Shown: positions 14,640 to 22,973, numbered from the stretch's first letter. The stretch is 32,411 bases of DNA from WANQ01 sp964448055 (GCA_964448055.1 CAYUVB010000018.1:1-32411); one strand, 5' to 3'. The notes: generated from the sequence alone by a model not told the origin. Translations and numbers: made by a program.

Positions 14640-14919
14640 TGTTTAATGCTTCCTTAAATTTTTCTTGGAATTCTTTAGCCATACGAGATATATCATTTAG
14701 AACCTCCTTAAGTACTTCAATAGGTGCTCTTGAGCCATCAGTTATTATCGTTAACGTCAATTTTGGTATTAGGGGATGATCTATTCTGTAAGCTGAGTAT
14801 ACTACTTCTGGCTTTGCCTCAGCTAGTTTAGCTATGAGATTGCCCATCGTGTAATCTTCATCTGCTATGTTGATTATCAATTCTTTATCAGTATTCTTTA
14901 TAACCTCTATTCTGCCCAT
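14632..14919 (-). CDS. rpo11: RNA polymerase subunit Rpo11 (RpoL)
   Basis: The 95-residue protein matches archaeal Rpo11/L: IADEDYTMGNLIAKLAEAKP (residues 18-37) then EVVYSAYRIDHPLIPKLTLT, followed by a long C-terminal helix. It forms the assembly heterodimer with Rpo3 (RpoD), which is not in the window. It lies 30 bases after DUF2067 and overlaps the DUF99-like gene by eight bases. Length is normal. Confidence 0.96.
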   Translation of the reverse strand: MGRIEVIKNTDKELIINIADEDYTMGNLIAKLAEAKPEVVYSAYRIDHPLIPKLTLTIITDGSRAPIEVLKEVLNDISRMAKEFQEKFKEALNIE

Positions 14920-14949
14920 AATCTTAACCCCTACGTTATGCTCTTTACG

Positions 14950-15573
14950 TTAAGCTTGCTTATATATTGTTTTGATCTTCTTAATAGCTTGTTCAAGATT
15001 GACTGCAAGCCTAGGTTTACCTACTTCTTCGTCCTCTACAAGTATTCCTTCATCAATTAATACCCTTACTATGTCCTTAGGATTCTTGTCCAAGAGTATG
15101 GAAGCATAGACTACTATCTTCTTTGCCGACTTACCTACCACGTCGTAGCGTATTTCATCTAGAATTTTAGCTACTTTAGATGCTATATCAGAAACTATAT
15201 CGAGGTTAGCATTTGTAGTAATTTTGTCATCCTCAAGATCTGCTTTGTATCCTTTAGCTTTCAGTATTTCAACAACTATATCTGGCGGGAAGGTTCTACG
15301 AATCTTAGACACTATGTATCTTATAGGATATTCCTTGAATTCTTTCATTTTTTGAGCTTTAATTTTAAGTAAATCCGAATGATAGTGCTTTATAAGAGCC
15401 CATATTCCTTGAACATCATGTTTTAGTCCTTGGACTACTATCTCTAATTTATTACCTCTTATTCTATATGATACATACATTGTTGTAGGAAGATTTTCTA
15501 ACAATGTATTAACTAATTCTATGCATGTTTGCTCATCTATACAATTCAGTACAAATTTACGTGAAATAGGCAC
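14950..15573 (-). CDS. DUF2067 family protein, unknown function
   Basis: The 207-residue protein matches the crenarchaeal DUF2067 family in length, in the opening RKFVLNCIDEQTCIELVNTL, and in its position next to Csl4 and RpoL. It has a basic alpha/beta N-terminal half, with IRGNKLEIVVQGLKHDVQGI resembling a ferredoxin-like RNA-binding fold. The C-terminal half resembles a winged-helix or ATP-cone-like segment (RRTFPPDIVVEILKAKGYKA). No catalytic motif is evident. It follows Csl4 by 23 bases. An RNA-related role is inferred from its neighbours, exosome and RNA polymerase genes. Confidence 0.78.
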   Translation of the reverse strand: MPISRKFVLNCIDEQTCIELVNTLLENLPTTMYVSYRIRGNKLEIVVQGLKHDVQGIWALIKHYHSDLLKIKAQKMKEFKEYPIRYIVSKIRRTFPPDIVVEILKAKGYKADLEDDKITTNANLDIVSDIASKVAKILDEIRYDVVGKSAKKIVVYASILLDKNPKDIVRVLIDEGILVEDEEVGKPRLAVNLEQAIKKIKTIYKQA

Positions 15574-15596
15574 AGTTAACTAGCACCTTTGGGATA

Positions 15597-16199
15597 TCAG
15601 CTTCTCTTATTCTTATTCAAATGTTTAATTAAGTAATTCAAAGCTATCTTACGCTTCTCTGTGTTACCACATTGAGGACATATTAGCGTATTCTCATCTC
15701 TTCTCACAAGAATCGTTCCACAAAGAGAACATGTAGCAGCGATGACACCTAGTTCTGGTGGTTTAGTAGTTAACTGATAAGGCGGTATTCTATCTGTTAA
15801 AACCTTGGCTAATACTATATCTGATAGCTTGAATGCTTCTTCTATTGTTTTAATAAATGTTTTACTAGCTTGAGATAAGTGTATTACTCCAGTAAACTTC
15901 CCAGAAAATGGGTTGCCATCCTTATCCGCTATTATATCAATAAACACTAAGTCCTCCTTTACACTTGTTACTACCCCTAATACTATCATGCCTTGTTTAG
16001 GTATGAATGGTTTTCTTTGAGGATGAACAACTGTTATTACTTTAAAGTTTTTATCAGCTATAGAGTAGCCTACCCTAGCTGCTCTTATATACCCGTGGTC
16101 ATCTGCATAAGTACCTTCACCTGGTATGTACTCCTCTATTACTGCAAGTTTATCTGAAGGCAATACTAGTTTCCTGAGGTTCTCACCCATACTCATCAC
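15597..16199 (-). CDS. csl4: Exosome complex RNA-binding subunit Csl4
   Basis: The 200-residue protein has the Csl4 three-part layout: an N-terminal domain with LAVIEEYIPGEGTYADDHGY, a central S1 domain (about 65-150: GMIVLGVVTSVKEDLVFIDI), and a C-terminal zinc ribbon (CSLCGTILVRRDENTLICPQ, then CGN). It caps the archaeal exosome and recruits RNA and DnaG. It overlaps the METTL5-like gene by four bases at its start. The frame offers two close ATGs (MMSMGENL), either of which could be used. Confidence 0.96.
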   Translation of the reverse strand: MMSMGENLRKLVLPSDKLAVIEEYIPGEGTYADDHGYIRAARVGYSIADKNFKVITVVHPQRKPFIPKQGMIVLGVVTSVKEDLVFIDIIADKDGNPFSGKFTGVIHLSQASKTFIKTIEEAFKLSDIVLAKVLTDRIPPYQLTTKPPELGVIAATCSLCGTILVRRDENTLICPQCGNTEKRKIALNYLIKHLNKNKRS

Positions 16200-16831
16200 C
16201 TTTCACTACGTGTAAATAGCCAGTAATCCACTTTGATGTAATATATCCTCCTTCTATGTCTTTCATGTACTTGTGGTATAGGAAAGTCATACACCTTGAT
16301 TATGTAAGCTTTAAACCCATGATTCTCAGCGAAATTTTTAAGATATATCCTGCTATCTTCATTAGATCTATGTAGGCTATAAACTTTGTTTGCTATATTA
16401 AACGCTGTCCTCAAGAAATCTACGTCTTTTGTTGTAGATCTTATTCCGAACGGAGGGTTTTGTATTACTGTATCTACTCTCCTAATGCTGTTTCTACTTG
16501 CATCACTTACTATTAATTCTATAAAACTAGTATCAACATCATTTATACCTCTACGTTGCATTATAAAACTATGTAGATGATTCATTATTTCTAAGTCGAT
16601 ATCTAAGCATATGACCGTTTTAGCACCTAGTAGAAGGGAGGCTATAGCTAGTCTACCAGTACCACATCCCAAATCGATTACTACCTTGTCTTTCACATCA
16701 CCCCGCATATATGCTTCCCAAACCATATCAGCGGCGATAGAGGAAGGAGTAATATACTGCTCTAGATATAGTTTCGGTTTACCATATGAAGGAATATTCT
16801 CTAGTATTAATTCTAGATCTTTCTTACGCAT
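16196..16831 (-). CDS. METTL5-like class I RNA methyltransferase
   Basis: The 211-residue protein has the METTL5 hallmarks. LEQYITPSSIAADMVWEAY (23-41) precedes the SAM motif VIDLGCGTGRLAIAS (51-65), and NPPFG at 125-129 is the N6-adenine type catalytic motif. The family includes the eukaryotic enzyme that makes m6A in small-subunit rRNA, and archaeal homologues are thought to modify 16S rRNA. Eukaryotic METTL5 needs Trm112, which is not in this window. It lies seven bases after Dph2 and overlaps Csl4 by four bases. Confidence 0.92.
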   Translation of the reverse strand: MRKKDLELILENIPSYGKPKLYLEQYITPSSIAADMVWEAYMRGDVKDKVVIDLGCGTGRLAIASLLLGAKTVICLDIDLEIMNHLHSFIMQRRGINDVDTSFIELIVSDASRNSIRRVDTVIQNPPFGIRSTTKDVDFLRTAFNIANKVYSLHRSNEDSRIYLKNFAENHGFKAYIIKVYDFPIPQVHERHRRRIYYIKVDYWLFTRSER

Positions 16832-16837
16832 ATGGTT

Positions 16838-17875
16838 TTACCACGGAAACCTGTAATGTTCTAATTGCTCTTCGAGAACCATAAATGCTTCTCCAGGCGT
16901 TAATACAGGTTTAATATAGTCTCCTAAGTCGTCTATCGCTATTCTAGGACACAGTGTAACTACGTAAAAGTCTATATCGCATGTATCAATGTTTAGTAAT
17001 CGTTCCTCATTCAGATAATCCGTTATATATAATATTGTCTTTATACCTTTTTCTTCAGCCTTCTCCTTCAAGGCCTTTACAAGCCATGGTCTATGTTGTC
17101 CAGGTTTAGAGCCATCTATTATGCCCATGGTTTTGCCTTGTAAGGCCTGCAAAATCTTCATGTACCGCTTCTTTAATACTTTCTTTGCGTATTCATCTAC
17201 TAATACTACATTATTTTCATAAGGATCAAGCTTTATTACATGTTTTTGGGTAGCAAGCCATAGACCTAATGCGTGAAAAATTCCTCCCGATATTATTATG
17301 TAGCAGTCGACGTTAGCAACTATACTTGTAGCACAACTATACTCACATCCTAATACTTGACCTAGCACCATTACTCTATGTACTGGTTTAGGTACTATTA
17401 CATTGATTTTATTATCTCTTAGAAATTCTTCTATCGCTTTAATACTATTGATATGCTGTACTACCGCTACAAGACCAACGTTTTCACAACCAATATCCTC
17501 TAACTTATTAAGTAGTAGATTTAGTATTTTAGATGAAGGAACCCATCTATAGTATGCCTCAATGAAGAGAGTCGGTTTTGTTGGCTTATAGTATGGGTAT
17601 TCGTTATGACCTATATGAACTATTAGATCTGCATTTAATTTCTCGGCTTCGTTAATTGCTACATCACACGCTCCATACGTTGGCGTTAACGACACCCATA
17701 CCTCAACTTCCTTGAGATTTTCTCGTATATAATCAACTATATGCTTATGGTATTTCTTAAGTCCATTGGGTAGCTGTATTAACGCTCGTTTAACTTTTCG
17801 TTTACGTAATTCATTAATGAGTCCATCTATGTTAAAATCATATGGTAAGTTCTCTAAAGCAATTATTATCCACAC
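16838..17875 (-). CDS. dph2: Diphthamide biosynthesis radical enzyme Dph2
   Basis: The 345-residue protein is an archaeal Dph2, the noncanonical radical SAM enzyme that transfers the 3-amino-3-carboxypropyl group to the histidine of EF-2. Three cluster cysteines occupy the expected positions: Cys70 (TPTYGACDVA), Cys177 (VLGCEYSC) and Cys309 (VVTLCPRIAIDD). Other family features are VKRALIQLPNGLKKY near residue 28 and GIIDGSKPGQHRPW near 251. It starts with GTG behind AGGTG, 40 bases after L10e. An extra Cys181 lies close to Cys177. Confidence 0.95.
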   Translation of the reverse strand: MWIIIALENLPYDFNIDGLINELRKRKVKRALIQLPNGLKKYHKHIVDYIRENLKEVEVWVSLTPTYGACDVAINEAEKLNADLIVHIGHNEYPYYKPTKPTLFIEAYYRWVPSSKILNLLLNKLEDIGCENVGLVAVVQHINSIKAIEEFLRDNKINVIVPKPVHRVMVLGQVLGCEYSCATSIVANVDCYIIISGGIFHALGLWLATQKHVIKLDPYENNVVLVDEYAKKVLKKRYMKILQALQGKTMGIIDGSKPGQHRPWLVKALKEKAEEKGIKTILYITDYLNEERLLNIDTCDIDFYVVTLCPRIAIDDLGDYIKPVLTPGEAFMVLEEQLEHYRFPW

Positions 17876-17915
17876 CTATTTTTTCAGAAGTAATACAACG
17901 AAGAAATCATGTGTT

Positions 17916-18443
17916 TTAGCCTGCAACGACTTTACCTGTTTTGAATTCCCTAATTATAATCCTTGTTGGTAATGGTAGTTTTGATCCGCCTCTACGTAGA
18001 GCCTCTTTAGCATGCTCTATGTGTTCTTTCTTTACTCTTATCTCCATTACTGCTTGACCTGGATACACTCTAGCTGCTGTTCCTACTGGTTTACCAAAGG
18101 CATGCCTCATACCTTCTTGTAGACGGTCTGCACCTGCGAAGGCCATCATTTTATGTTCTCTTAGGACATGGTGTGGGTATACACGAACCTTTAAGAAGTA
18201 GTTGTTTTCACCAACGGTAGTAGACATGTATTTATGAGCCATTACACGTGCTGCTTCTAGCGCGTTATGTCTTATTTGTCCAGCTTCTAATACAACTAGT
18301 TCTAGCACGTAATCATAGTCGCCTTTAATATTGCCCATTTCGAATTTTGATATTTTTGGCGGTGGAACACCCGGAATGTATTCTTTCCTAGTATAAGGTG
18401 GTCCCGAAAAGTGCGTGTAGCATCTAGCAGGCTTCATAGGCAT
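17916..18443 (-). CDS. rpl10e: Ribosomal protein uL16 (L10e)
   Basis: The 175-residue protein is a full-length archaeal L10e/uL16. It has the N-terminal PARCYTHFSGPPYTRKEYIP, the RHNALEAARVMAHKYM helix, and the conserved loop GADRLQEGMRHAFGKPVGTA. It organises the tRNA sites of the large subunit. A GGGGAGGT Shine-Dalgarno precedes ATG, and a TATA-like element lies about 60 bases upstream, so transcription may start afresh here. Confidence 0.97.
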   Translation of the reverse strand: MPMKPARCYTHFSGPPYTRKEYIPGVPPPKISKFEMGNIKGDYDYVLELVVLEAGQIRHNALEAARVMAHKYMSTTVGENNYFLKVRVYPHHVLREHKMMAFAGADRLQEGMRHAFGKPVGTAARVYPGQAVMEIRVKKEHIEHAKEALRRGGSKLPLPTRIIIREFKTGKVVAG

Positions 18444-18500
18444 CTAAGTTCAACCTCCCCTGATTATCTCAGTATTATGCCTATTGTAGGGTTCACAAGC

Positions 18501-18509
18501 TAGTTTATA
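18501..18509 (-). promoter_or_regulatory. Candidate TATA box for rpl10e
   Basis: The minus strand reads CTTATAAACT just upstream of the Trm14-like gene end and about 60 bases before the rpl10e ATG. It gives a plausible internal promoter for the downstream ribosomal, diphthamide and exosome genes. Position and composition are the only evidence. Confidence 0.4.
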
Positions 18510-18513
18510 AGTA

Positions 18514-19602
18514 TTAAGGTTTTTCTAGCTCAAGTATAATTATTTTAGGCCATAAGTTTCCATGGGATACTATTCGTTCATGTATCTTCTTAAATGGCAG
18601 TCCTTCCTCATTTAATGCTTTATCTATTACCTTATGTTCCGTCGTTATTAGGGTTACAGTTGCTTGATCTTCTAATATCTTTGGTACATTCAATATGAAT
18701 TCCTTATAAAGTCTCCTTATAGCATTAGGATTGCTTATTCTTATACCATATGGAGGATTAGATATCACTCTATTAACCCGTATATTCACATACTCATGTA
18801 CTTTAGCTGCATCACCTACAATGAACTTTATACGTGTATGTACGTTAGCTGCAATAGCATTCATCTTCGCACCTCTTATGTGTATAGGGTTTATGTCCAT
18901 GCAAATCTGAAATGACGTTTCAAACATAAGTGCAGCCTCTATTGGAATTGTACCTCCACCGCACATTGAGTCCATTATTATTTCCCCCTCACGTGCTTTG
19001 GATAGTCTAATCATTGCTGAAGCTAGTGTAGGTTTCAATGCTGCTGGATGATCGTATACTCTATACCCACGCCTATGCATTGATATGTCTCCTGTCAAGG
19101 CTAGATATACGAGAAGATTATTGTCAACTACATCTACGTGCACTATTACTTCAGGATAATCTAGGTTGACTTTAGGTCTAGAACCATATTTTTCCTTTAC
19201 TAAGTTTATTACAGCATCACCTGCTCTTCTAGCTACATCAAGCGATGTGTATTCATGGCCCTCACCTATTCGTTCAGCTCTTATAGCAAATGATGTACTA
19301 GGTGTTATGTATTCATAAATATTTGTAGATGCTATTATGTTATAGACTTCATCTAACCCCTTAACACTTTTATCTATAGTTGATTGAGCTAAGAATACCC
19401 CAGCCCTATGAGCCATGGTTAAGCTATATATCTTCTCTATGAGGTATTCTACTTCATCCTTCAATTCTACTACTAATCTACCTTTAGCCTTAGCATAGTC
19501 TATGGATAATATGTCGTGGCCAAAAACCTCTCTTAACTCTTCTTCAAGTAAATCTTCTATTCCGGGATTAGTGGTTATCACTAGCTTCACTTGACCTTTC
19601 AC
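18514..19602 (-). CDS. THUMP-domain tRNA guanine-N2 methyltransferase, Trm14-like
   Basis: The 362-residue protein has an N-terminal THUMP domain (about 50-170) and a Rossmann methyltransferase domain. The latter includes HRRGYRVYDHPAALKPTLAS (177-196), the SAM loop DSMCGGGTIPIEAAL (211-225) and catalytic SNPPYG (281-286). The DxMCGxGT wording is that of Trm14 (m2G6) rather than Trm-G10 (DPFCGTGG), so Trm14 is preferred, though the specificity is not certain. It starts with GTG, overlapping TrmJ by 35 bases. Both act on tRNA, consistent with coupled expression. Confidence 0.9.
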   Translation of the reverse strand: MKGQVKLVITTNPGIEDLLEEELREVFGHDILSIDYAKAKGRLVVELKDEVEYLIEKIYSLTMAHRAGVFLAQSTIDKSVKGLDEVYNIIASTNIYEYITPSTSFAIRAERIGEGHEYTSLDVARRAGDAVINLVKEKYGSRPKVNLDYPEVIVHVDVVDNNLLVYLALTGDISMHRRGYRVYDHPAALKPTLASAMIRLSKAREGEIIMDSMCGGGTIPIEAALMFETSFQICMDINPIHIRGAKMNAIAANVHTRIKFIVGDAAKVHEYVNIRVNRVISNPPYGIRISNPNAIRRLYKEFILNVPKILEDQATVTLITTEHKVIDKALNEEGLPFKKIHERIVSHGNLWPKIIILELEKP

Positions 19603-20299
19603 CTATTTTAACATAGATTTTTCTCATTACATAGAGGAGGTTGTAAGCTTCAGCTTTATCAGGGTTAGCTCTGAACAGTATCCTCTTAAAACTTGCTAAT
19701 ATTCTATTCCTTCTTCTTTCATCTGTTTCTAGTTTAGTGACGACTCCTTCGAAGTATTTAATTATTCTATCAATTATCCCCCTATCAGCAGCTTCGTAGA
19801 ATACTTGACCTTTACTAAATGTTTTGTATAGTTCATATAATATCGTTGCAACAGCATGTGAAAGATTTAGGACAGGATATTCAGGATTAGCAGGTATAGT
19901 TACTAATAGATCGCATTTAGCTATTTCTTCTCTAGTTAACCCCACGCTTTCACGACCGAATACTATTCCTATCTTATTCTTGGTTAAGGCTAGATTAGCG
20001 AAATCCCAAGGGGTCATAGGATGTCTTAAAACATCTCTTTCCTCACCTATTTTAGCTGAAGTACATGCTGATATATCTAAGCCTTTTAATGCCTCGTCAA
20101 TGGACTCTACTACCACTACTCTGTTAAGTACATCTACTGCCTTCGCAGCAAATCTCTTAGCTTCATCACCTATCTTCGCGACAGGAGATACTAAGTAGAG
20201 ATCATCTACGTCGAAGTTCTTTACTAGTCTTGCAATGAAGCCTAGGTTTATCTCCCCTTCAATACCAACAATTATTACCCTTACATACTTTCCAAGCAT
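19568..20299 (-). CDS. trmJ: tRNA 2'-O-methyltransferase TrmJ (SPOUT class)
   Basis: The 243-residue SPOUT enzyme has all three TrmJ motifs: EGEINLGFIARLVKNFDVDD (14-33), VFGRESVGLTREEIAKCDLL (113-132), and IPANPEYPVLNLSHAVATIL (135-154). It 2'-O-methylates position 32 of tRNA in archaea and bacteria. The C-terminal 80 residues are helical, as in the family. It follows the HemK-like gene by 21 bases and overlaps Trm14 at its 3' end. Confidence 0.94.
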   Translation of the reverse strand: MLGKYVRVIIVGIEGEINLGFIARLVKNFDVDDLYLVSPVAKIGDEAKRFAAKAVDVLNRVVVVESIDEALKGLDISACTSAKIGEERDVLRHPMTPWDFANLALTKNKIGIVFGRESVGLTREEIAKCDLLVTIPANPEYPVLNLSHAVATILYELYKTFSKGQVFYEAADRGIIDRIIKYFEGVVTKLETDERRRNRILASFKRILFRANPDKAEAYNLLYVMRKIYVKIGERSSEASDNH

Positions 20300-20320
20300 C
20301 TTACATCTTCCTTACACTTC

Positions 20321-21013
20321 TCAAGTCCTTACTAGTTCGACAGCATATAGTGTTTCATAGAAGAAGTTTTTCTTTAAAACCTTGCTAATCCTCAGTCTTA
20401 ATCTATCAAGCTCTTTCAGTAGCTTGTTAGCACTTGGGGGTTCGGAGAAGACTACGTATATCTTACCATTCATTCTTACAACATTTCTTAGAGATTCAAT
20501 TGTATCTAATAACACTTCCTTACCAGTAGGTCCTCCAAGAGTCGCTATGTCGAGCCAATTGTCTTTAGGAACTCCCGGTAGGTATGGTGGGTTAAAGACT
20601 GCTATATCGAATAACTCACGCTCGTTCATACATGCTAGCTTATCACATAATATTACATCAGATTTTTCATCTACTTTATTAGTTTTAAGTGTTAATATTG
20701 TACTTATACAAGCATAAGGGTTTACATCTATACCAACTCCATAACTTGCACCATTTAATAACATGTAAGCAAGTATTATACCTGATCCTACACCTACTTC
20801 TATTACCCTTTCACCACCATTAATCTCTATTAAATTCATCAACAAGAATGTGTCATCAGATGGTTTATAGGTTTCACTACATACGTAAAATTTTATTCCT
20901 ATGTCGTATTCTTCACATAATTCACTAGAGATATTATATCGTTCAGTGAAAGATCCCTTACTCTCTTCTCTTTTAAATTCTTCTCTAATTCCCTCGGCAC
21001 ATGTTCTACGCAC
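20321..21013 (-). CDS. HemK/Mtq2-like glutamine methyltransferase
   Basis: The protein is a class I methyltransferase of the HemK-type (Mtq2/N6AMT1) group: YKPSDDTFLLMNLIE (49-63), SAM loop VIEVGVGSGIILAYM (70-84) and NPPYLPG (141-147). Archaeal members are expected to methylate the GGQ glutamine of aRF1, usually with Trm112. The only canonical start, ATG 21013, overlaps rsmA by 115 bases and adds 37 residues with no likeness to the family. Homologues begin about where ATA codons occur at 20902 and 20896, right at the rsmA stop. The start is therefore doubtful and the true protein may be about 193 residues. Confidence 0.88.
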   Translation of the reverse strand: MRRTCAEGIREEFKREESKGSFTERYNISSELCEEYDIGIKFYVCSETYKPSDDTFLLMNLIEINGGERVIEVGVGSGIILAYMLLNGASYGVGIDVNPYACISTILTLKTNKVDEKSDVILCDKLACMNERELFDIAVFNPPYLPGVPKDNWLDIATLGGPTGKEVLLDTIESLRNVVRMNGKIYVVFSEPPSANKLLKELDRLRLRISKVLKKNFFYETLYAVELVRT

Positions 21014-21708
21014 TTTCTAAGCACCTTTAATACTAGTTTGTTTTTCTCTGAGAATAAACATCTAGTTAAATTCTCTATTAAATCAGCTTCTCTACTCCAT
21101 ACCCTCTTACGTTTAAGCACTACCAATGCACTTGCGACGTCAGGCTTAGGGTAAAAACAGCTAGGAGAATACACAGATACTAATTCTACATCTACTATGT
21201 ATTGTGTTATGATTGTTAATCTACCGTAATCCTTACTTCCCGGCTTAGCTGTGAGCCTTAGAGCTACCTCTTTTTGTACAAGTAGAACCATTTTACGAGC
21301 TCTACTACGGAGCATTTCAATTATTAGTGGTGAGGTTATATGGTAAGGTAGATTTGATACTATGACTCCTTCATAAAGTTTTATTATATGTTCTAAGCCA
21401 TCGCCTAGAACTATGTCTGTATTCCATGGTAATAAGTCTAACAATATCTTCTCCAGTCTCCTATCTATTTCAACTGCAACAACATATTTGTTATATTGTG
21501 CTAAATGATAGGTTAATGTTCCTAAGCCAGCACCAATTTCTATTATTACATTATTCTCCCTACCAACAACATTCAATACATCAGTTATTATTTTAGGCTC
21601 TACTACAAAATTTTGACTAAGTTTTTTCGAGGGACGAATTCCGTATGCATAGAGAATATTTTTAGTCCATTTAAGAAGACTAGCACGTGAATTTAGTGGA
21701 GGCTTCAT
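20899..21708 (-). CDS. rsmA: 16S rRNA dimethyladenosine transferase RsmA (KsgA/Dim1)
   Basis: The 269-residue protein has the KsgA/Dim1 motifs: GIRPSKKLSQNFVVEPKII (23-41), IIEIGAGLGTLTYHLA (55-70), VVAVEIDRRLEKIL and the catalytic SNLPYHITSPLI (118-129). It dimethylates two adjacent adenines in helix 45 of 16S rRNA. The C-terminal helical domain is present and length is normal. It follows the DUF655 gene by three bases and ends inside the long form of the HemK-like gene. Confidence 0.96.
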   Translation of the reverse strand: MKPPLNSRASLLKWTKNILYAYGIRPSKKLSQNFVVEPKIITDVLNVVGRENNVIIEIGAGLGTLTYHLAQYNKYVVAVEIDRRLEKILLDLLPWNTDIVLGDGLEHIIKLYEGVIVSNLPYHITSPLIIEMLRSRARKMVLLVQKEVALRLTAKPGSKDYGRLTIITQYIVDVELVSVYSPSCFYPKPDVASALVVLKRKRVWSREADLIENLTRCLFSEKNKLVLKVLRKCVEHVPRELEKNLKEKRVRDLSLNDIISLVNYVKNTT

Positions 21709-21711
21709 TGT

Positions 21712-22380
21712 TTAACCAACGAGGCCTAATTCCCTGTAGATGCGTACGAGGTATCCAAGGAATATTGCTCCATGCTCTCCGTGTGGTTTCACGAATAGAT
21801 AATATTTTTGGTTACCTTGTAATTCAACTACTATTCTATCAGCTATTACCTTGGCTGGATCATTTATACGTGTCCTCTTTTCTATATCTTCAAAGGACTC
21901 GAAAGGCTTCTTCCTTCTTTCTTCAAGTATTACTCTCATAGACTTCTTACCTATACCTGGTAAAAGTTCAAGCGAATGAAGTTTAAGGGTTACTGGTTCA
22001 GCTATATTAAAGAATCTTACAAATATGGGTTCCTTTTCTTTTACTATTTGGTAAACTATTTGGGGAAGGTTATCCCTTGCAACCGTTGTTAAGTCATCAT
22101 AGCTTATTCTACCAAATATTTGTAGTACCTTATCTCTTTTACCTTTACCTATGTATACTCTTTCACCGATGGATAGGTATTGATCTGGCCTAGGATAAAC
22201 CTCAAGTAATGTAAAGTACATATCACCTAAAACTTGTGCAAGAGCCCTAGTTCTATGTTGTGGATGCCTATCTAAAGGATTACCTTGAGGGAGGAAGTCG
22301 AGAACATAAGCCCACTCCTCATGGAATAAGCCGGTATCCCTTCTCGGCCTACGTGGCGTAAAACGGGGATTATAGCTCAC
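21712..22380 (-). CDS. DUF655 family nucleic-acid-binding protein
   Basis: The 222-residue protein matches archaeal DUF655. A basic N-terminal tail (RFTPRRPRRDTG) precedes an OB/S1-like region with AYVLDFLPQGNPLDR and SIGERVYIGKGKRDKVLQIF. A helix-hairpin-helix follows, with LLPGIGKKSMRVILEERRKK near 138-157. The function is not established, but the two nucleic-acid-binding modules and the place beside RsmA suggest rRNA or tRNA handling. It starts with GTG behind GGTGAG. The rsmA ATG follows its stop by three bases. Confidence 0.85.
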   Translation of the reverse strand: MSYNPRFTPRRPRRDTGLFHEEWAYVLDFLPQGNPLDRHPQHRTRALAQVLGDMYFTLLEVYPRPDQYLSIGERVYIGKGKRDKVLQIFGRISYDDLTTVARDNLPQIVYQIVKEKEPIFVRFFNIAEPVTLKLHSLELLPGIGKKSMRVILEERRKKPFESFEDIEKRTRINDPAKVIADRIVVELQGNQKYYLFVKPHGEHGAIFLGYLVRIYRELGLVG

Positions 22381-22531
22381 TCTTACTCACCGTACATATA
22401 CTGTAGGCCTTTCACCTACTCTAAACATTGTTTAGCAGAATAATATTTCTGTAGATTACAATAATTATCTTATTTTGTATCTATGAACCTTGTTTGATGT
22501 TTAGTTTACATATAATCTACTAAGTTTTGCA
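22381..22531. other. 151-base intergenic region between rpoF and the DUF655 gene
   Basis: Very A/T-rich and without an open frame of note. On minus it contains several TATA-like words (for example ATATTATTCTG and TACATATAC) that could provide an internal promoter for the DUF655 gene and its downstream neighbours. I saw no convincing terminator, RNA box motif or repeat. Confidence 0.3.
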
Positions 22532-22882
22532 CTATTTTTCACTGATGATATATTTCTTTATCGTCTCTACTATCTCGTTCAATACATTCGTGTCATAAGT
22601 CTTATCTTCAAATACGAGGAGTGATCTCAACTCCTCTATGGTTGTAGGACAAATACTTAGCAGCATTGCGATAGTTTTCTCGTTGAAACCCCTCTCTTCA
22701 AGAAAACCACGTAGCTCCTCGATCTTTTCTTCATCACATTTAGTAAACTTTCTAACGTATTCATATGTACGTATAACAACATCACTTACATCTCCTTCAT
22801 CCATTCTCTTCTCCAGTATACGCTTAACTTCGGGTATGGATATCTCCCTTGAGCCCTTAATTTCAAACGACAAGCCATTCAC
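22532..22882 (-). CDS. rpo4: RNA polymerase subunit Rpo4 (RpoF)
   Basis: The 116-residue protein matches archaeal Rpo4/F: EISIPEVKRILEKRMDEGDV (13-32), a KFTKCDEEKIEELRGFLEER stretch, and a HRDC-like C-terminal domain with MLLSICPTTIEELRSLLVFE. With Rpo7 it forms the polymerase stalk. It follows L21e by 91 bases, an order (L21e-RpoF-DUF655) conserved in archaea. It starts with ATG. Confidence 0.95.
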   Translation of the reverse strand: MNGLSFEIKGSREISIPEVKRILEKRMDEGDVSDVVIRTYEYVRKFTKCDEEKIEELRGFLEERGFNEKTIAMLLSICPTTIEELRSLLVFEDKTYDTNVLNEIVETIKKYIISEK

Positions 22883-22973
22883 CTAGTTAGAAACTGTTAA
22901 CCAGTGTTGTGTACTGTATTAGGTGATATGGTATAAAACAGTAACCCTATGACATCTTTAAGTATTCATAGGA

